Assembly: GCA_023251555.1 (NCBI GenBank)
Contig: JAHEYN010000001.1
Location: forward strand, 1-64,000
DNA from: Bacteroidota bacterium
GTDB lineage: Bacteria > Bacteroidota > Bacteroidia > AKYH767-A > JAHEYN01
DNA length: 64,000 nt
Direction of reading: 5' to 3'
Made by a program: the position numbers and the translations under genes. Under the pieces are notes generated by a model. That model saw only the letters and a list, made by a program, of their open reading frames with translations, was not told the origin of the DNA and did no database searches. Positions 61,232-64,000 of this stretch are shown in pieces; the first letter of the stretch is position 1, and every line of letters begins with the position of its first letter.

Positions 61232-61239
61232 TATTTTTG
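61232..61239 (+). promoter_or_regulatory. -7 box overlapping the leader of the SDR gene
   Basis: TATTTTTG fits TAnnTTTG and lies 6 bp before the ATG at 61246. It covers the TTG at 61237, so translation more likely starts at 61246 from a nearly leaderless transcript. Confidence 0.5.
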
Positions 61240-61245
61240 CAGGCA

Positions 61246-62058
61246 ATGAAAGGAAAGGTCGTGATAATTACCGGAGCATCTTCCGGTATCGGGAAAGCCT
61301 GTGCTGAGGCATTCGGAATGGCAGGCGCCGGTGTCGTTATTGCAGCGAGGAATAAGGGAAATCTCAATACCGTTTCAGCTGCGCTCAGGGGAAGGGGAGT
61401 AGCTGTTCTTGCAGTGCAGGCGGATGTAAGCAGGGAAGAAGACTGCAGGATGCTGGTTCAAAAAACTATTGCAGAGTTCGGAAAGGTCGATGTACTTATA
61501 AATAATGCAGGCATTTCGATGCGGGCACTTTTTGGCAGCGTGCAGCTGGATGTTCTCAAAAGGCTGATGGATGTGAACTTCTGGGGAACTGTTTACTGCA
61601 CGCGTTATGCGCTTCCTTATCTTCTTGAGGCCAAAGGCTCCCTTGTCGGGATGTCTTCTGTAGCAGGGAAAAAAGGCTTGCCGGGGCGGGCCGGTTATTC
61701 TGCCTCCAAGTTTGCCATGGAAGGTTTTCTCGAAACCATTCGTATTGAGAATATGAAAGCCGGCCTTCATGTGATGGTTGTATGCCCGGGCTTCACAGCT
61801 TCCAACATCCGGAATGCGGCATTGTCCGGTGACGGGGTGCCTCAGGGAGAGTCTCCCCTGGATGAATCCTCTGTGATGCAGCCGGAAGAAGTCGCCCGCA
61901 TGACATTGCAGGGAGTGCGGAACCGCAGGCGGAATATGATCCTGTCTTTAAAGGGAAAGATGATAGTGTTTCTGAGTAAATTCTTCCCTGCTTTTTCTGA
62001 TCGCCTCGTGTATAATCATTTTCTCAAAGAAAAAGATTCTCCGCTGAAAAAAGGATGA
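61246..62058 (+). CDS. Short-chain dehydrogenase/reductase
   Basis: I set the start at the ATG at 61246 because the upstream TTG (61237) sits in the -7 promoter box. The 270-residue protein has the cofactor motif T-G-A-S-S-G-I-G (residues 8-15), N-N-A-G-I, the catalytic Ser of S-S-V-A-G, and Y-S-A-S-K with Tyr and Lys. The C-terminal region (N-R-R-R-N-M-I-L-S-L-K-G-K) is extended and basic, as in DHRS7-type membrane-associated reductases. Substrate unknown. It overlaps aroK by 4 bp. Confidence 0.9.
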   Translation: MKGKVVIITGASSGIGKACAEAFGMAGAGVVIAARNKGNLNTVSAALRGRGVAVLAVQADVSREEDCRMLVQKTIAEFGKVDVLINNAGISMRALFGSVQLDVLKRLMDVNFWGTVYCTRYALPYLLEAKGSLVGMSSVAGKKGLPGRAGYSASKFAMEGFLETIRIENMKAGLHVMVVCPGFTASNIRNAALSGDGVPQGESPLDESSVMQPEEVARMTLQGVRNRRRNMILSLKGKMIVFLSKFFPAFSDRLVYNHFLKEKDSPLKKG

Positions 62059-62582
62059 AAGATATGCTCGTTTATCTCACCGGGTATATGGGATCCGGTA
62101 AAACCTTTACTGGAAAGGAGCTTGCAAAAAGACTTGATTATACTTTTCTCGATATGGACGCAATGATAGAACGGGTCACAAAAAAAACAATAGCTCAGTT
62201 ATTCGGCGAAGGAGTATCAGGATTCAGGGAAACAGAAAGGAGTGTGCTGGAAGAAACTTTTTCAAAGAAAAATTGTGTTATTGCCACAGGGGGCGGCACT
62301 CCATGTTTCTTCGATAATATGGAACGGATGAATGCCGCCGGTATCACTGTTTTTCTTGATGCTGATGCAGGGACGCTGTATGCCCGTTTGTCAAAGGAGA
62401 AAGAAACCCGGCCTCTTATCAGCGGCATGCCGGATGTGGATCTGATGGAACGTATTCTGCTGCACCTCGGGGAGCGCCGGCATTATTATGGCAGGGCAAA
62501 AATAAGGCTTAAGGTGCACAAGTCAGAAGAGGAAAATACAGCTGAAAAAATTTTGCAACTGCTGAAAAATCAAGAGAGGTAA
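62055..62582 (+). CDS. aroK: Shikimate kinase
   Basis: A 175-residue kinase of the shikimate (aromatic amino acid) pathway. The Walker A loop G-Y-M-G-S-G-K-T (residues 10-17) is followed by D-M-D for Mg2+/shikimate binding, F-R-E-T-E, and G-G-G-T-P in the shikimate site; the LID has E-K-E-T-R-P-L. All hallmarks are present. It overlaps the SDR gene by 4 bp and the convergent phosphoribosyltransferase by 13 bp. Confidence 0.95.
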   Translation: MKDMLVYLTGYMGSGKTFTGKELAKRLDYTFLDMDAMIERVTKKTIAQLFGEGVSGFRETERSVLEETFSKKNCVIATGGGTPCFFDNMERMNAAGITVFLDADAGTLYARLSKEKETRPLISGMPDVDLMERILLHLGERRHYYGRAKIRLKVHKSEEENTAEKILQLLKNQER

Positions 62583-63064
62583 ACCCCGTCTTCGGCTACT
62601 GTAATATGTTCCTGCATGGTAGTGGCAAGGGAAATCCCTACGAAATCAGGCATTATCGGAAATCTTTTGTGGCTGCGGTCTACCAGCACTGCCACCCTGA
62701 TTTTTTTTGCTTCTGCATCCAGAAAAGGCCGGAGGCCGTATACGAGCGTTCGTCCCGAATTGAGAACATCATCTACGAGAATTACGGCTTTCCCCGTGCA
62801 CCTGGATGCCGGGACAGAAAGCGCGATCTCCCTGCTCAGGGGTTTGTCCTTTTCGAGGGTTACTTCGATGACCTCAGTCTTTAACGGAGCTATTTTTTTG
62901 AGGCAGGCGCTTATTTTTTTTGCAAGAGAAAAACCGTTGGGGGCAATGCCGGCAAGAATAATTTCCTTTTCTCCCGGATTGTCTTCGTATATCTGGTATG
63001 CAATCCTGTTGATTTTCTGTCCGGCCTGGATCTTGCTTAACACCTGTGTCCTTGATGATGACAT
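62570..63064 (-). CDS. Phosphoribosyltransferase-family protein
   Basis: The 164-residue protein has the PRPP-binding loop V-I-L-V-D-D-V-L-N-S-G-R-T (about 95-107) with flanking beta strands (I-I-L-A-G-I-A-P-N-G-F and E-V-I-E-V-T-L). Similar Bacteroidota proteins are annotated as PyrR-like or purine/pyrimidine phosphoribosyltransferases; substrate cannot be given from sequence. It follows the NlpC/P60 gene by 11 bp and overlaps aroK at the 3' ends. Confidence 0.85.
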   Translation of the reverse strand: MSSSRTQVLSKIQAGQKINRIAYQIYEDNPGEKEIILAGIAPNGFSLAKKISACLKKIAPLKTEVIEVTLEKDKPLSREIALSVPASRCTGKAVILVDDVLNSGRTLVYGLRPFLDAEAKKIRVAVLVDRSHKRFPIMPDFVGISLATTMQEHITVAEDGVYLS

Positions 63065-63075
63065 TTTGATACGGT

Positions 63076-63609
63076 TTATTTTTCAGGTTCTTCTTTCAGG
63101 CGGCCTCCCTTGTAGAAATATTTTCTGTAATAGGGTTCGTCAAGGTCGCTTATGATAACGCCCGCTTTTACGGTTGCATGTGCAAATTTATTCTTTGTAA
63201 GGTAAACTCCGACATGGGAGATGGTATTATTTTTAATTTTGAAAAATACCATGTCTCCCTCTCTGAGGTCTTCTTTTTCGAGCGGTATGTTTTTTTTGAA
63301 GATAAAATCTGCCCCCCCCTGCAGTTTTATACCGTATGCACTGTCATACAGTACAGCCGTGAAATCTGAGCAGTCAATCCCGTCTTTTCCCCTGCCTGCG
63401 TAACAGTAAGGAGTGAGCAGCCAGTTTTCGACGGTCTTGTACAGGGTAAGGTTTTCTATGTTATCAATCGAAAAACCGAAGACTTCAGAATAGTGGGTGA
63501 TGGCAGAATCTCTCGCAAGCATCGTGCAGGATGTGTCTTTTGAAGCAGGCTGGGAAAAAGCCTGTACCCCTATGCAGGTAATTAATATTCCCGGTACACC
63601 TAAGCGCAT
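63076..63609 (-). CDS. Secreted NlpC/P60 peptidoglycan endopeptidase
   Basis: A 177-residue protein with a signal peptide ending A-F-S-Q. The NlpC/P60 triad is visible: Cys in G-I-D-C-S-D-F, His in I-S-H-V-G-V-Y-L, and a second His in F-A-H-A-T-V. It should cut stem peptides of peptidoglycan in the periplasm. The upstream region has C-T-M-L-A-R-D-S, not a lipobox. It lies between the queE and phosphoribosyltransferase genes on the same strand. Confidence 0.92.
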   Translation of the reverse strand: MRLGVPGILITCIGVQAFSQPASKDTSCTMLARDSAITHYSEVFGFSIDNIENLTLYKTVENWLLTPYCYAGRGKDGIDCSDFTAVLYDSAYGIKLQGGADFIFKKNIPLEKEDLREGDMVFFKIKNNTISHVGVYLTKNKFAHATVKAGVIISDLDEPYYRKYFYKGGRLKEEPEK

Positions 63610-63673
63610 GACGTTGAAACCTCTAATATATAGAATCGGCGGCTTATACCATCCCGGTCACCCAGTCAAAAAA

Positions 63674-64000
63674 TCACGGAATGTTAATATACTTATGCGT
63701 TTGCAGTGAAATTTTCCATGTGTGGTTTTGTTTGACGTAGGCGATGACTTCCCGGAGCATGCGGCCTGCTTTCCCCCATTCCGGCTGGAGGTACAACCGA
63801 CATTGCTTTTTGACTTTTTTTGCCTGCTGCTCTGCCCATGTAAAATCGGAAGAGTTAAAAACGATTACCTTGAGTTCATCAGCTATCCGGAGATTAGAGG
63901 CAAGGGGCGGCCTGAATTTTTTCGGTGAGACACAGATCCAGTCCCATTCCCCGCTCATAGAATATGCTCCTGAGGTTTCAAGGAACATCCTTATTTTTTT
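63674..64000 (-). CDS. queE: 7-carboxy-7-deazaguanine synthase, C-terminal part (cut by the window edge)
   Basis: The frame is open to the window end (K-K-I-R-M-F-L-E-T-S-G...), so only the last ~108 residues are present. Conserved parts include L-E-T-S-G-A, W-D-W-I-C-V-S-P-K-K-F, A-D-E-L-K-V-I-V-F, L-Y-L-Q-P-E-W and I-S-L-Q-T-H-K-Y, which match QueE of Bacteroidota. It makes the 7-deazaguanine core for queuosine. The radical-SAM CX3CX2C motif is beyond the window. Confidence 0.9.
   Translation of the reverse strand, partial: KKIRMFLETSGAYSMSGEWDWICVSPKKFRPPLASNLRIADELKVIVFNSSDFTWAEQQAKKVKKQCRLYLQPEWGKAGRMLREVIAYVKQNHTWKISLQTHKYINIP

Noticed and set aside
61237-61245. TTG start at 61237 for the SDR gene
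   Set aside because: The codon lies inside the -7 promoter box; the ATG at 61246 is a better start.
1-64000. tRNA, rRNA, transposase, integrase, phage or defence-system genes
   Set aside because: None was recognised while reading both strands; a covariance-model scan (tRNAscan, Rfam) was not possible here.

Overview
The window looks like a chromosomal segment of an uncultured or little-studied Bacteroidota bacterium (Sphingobacteriia/Chitinophagia-like or a related environmental lineage). The evidence is: seven or more secreted proteins carrying C-terminal type IX secretion (T9SS) sorting tails (types A and B); promoters of the Bacteroidota type (-7 box TAnnTTTG) instead of sigma70 boxes; almost no Shine-Dalgarno sites; frequent TTG/GTG starts; and families typical of the phylum (START-like domain protein, fused E1 alpha/beta dehydrogenase, SulP-carbonic anhydrase fusion). 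T9SS machinery itself is not in the window. No rRNA, tRNA, CRISPR array, transposase or integrase was seen.

Region 1 (1-14.3 kb, plus strand, AT-rich): an accessory block dominated by metal handling. It holds the end of a SulP transporter-carbonic anhydrase fusion with a degenerate duplicate of its tail, small secreted and membrane proteins, an MgtC-like protein, a cupredoxin lipoprotein, a Zn/Cd/Pb P-type ATPase followed by a DUF1345 protein, a frameshifted PHG-type periplasmic protein, a T9SS M28 peptidase, an HMA protein, two outer-membrane proteins, lipoproteins with CX4CH haem-like motifs and a YVTN propeller, and finally an HMA-AraC regulator whose 3' end is broken.

Region 2 (14.2-17.1 kb): a junction zone with a minus-strand C2H2-like zinc-finger protein under a pair of palindromic sites, a collapsed T9SS gene consisting only of a signal peptide and a sorting tail, copies of a dispersed repeat, and a mer-like trio (outer-membrane protein, MerP-like, MerT-like).

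Region 3 (17.1-25.8 kb): a seven-repeat SBBP T9SS protein, an ICMT-like membrane methyltransferase, a START-like protein with a histone-H1-like tail, an LptF/LptG permease and two glycosyltransferases; base composition rises towards the core-genome style.

Region 4 (26-32.1 kb): two adjacent T9SS propeller proteins with nearly identical tails, an orphan signal-peptide remnant, and an outer-membrane protein gene bounded by inverted copies of the dispersed repeat.

Region 5 (32.2-44 kb): ordinary metabolism and envelope genes: trxB, paaZ, an enoyl-CoA hydratase, fused E1 dehydrogenase, a GT2 fusion protein, recR and two GT-C glycosyltransferases.

Region 6 (44.1-60 kb): a 2548-residue PKD-rich type B T9SS protein with higher-order repeats, a degraded PIN-domain module, two more T9SS propeller proteins in one operon, a lipoprotein and a T9SS subtilisin. 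Region 7 (60.2-64 kb): a secreted protein, an SDR, aroK, a phosphoribosyltransferase, an NlpC/P60 peptidase and the 3' end of queE.

No single unmistakably new system was found. The best leads are the zinc-finger gene with its paired operators, the repeat family that brackets secreted-protein genes together with two collapsed secreted genes, the metal island as an organised set, and the H1-tailed START protein.
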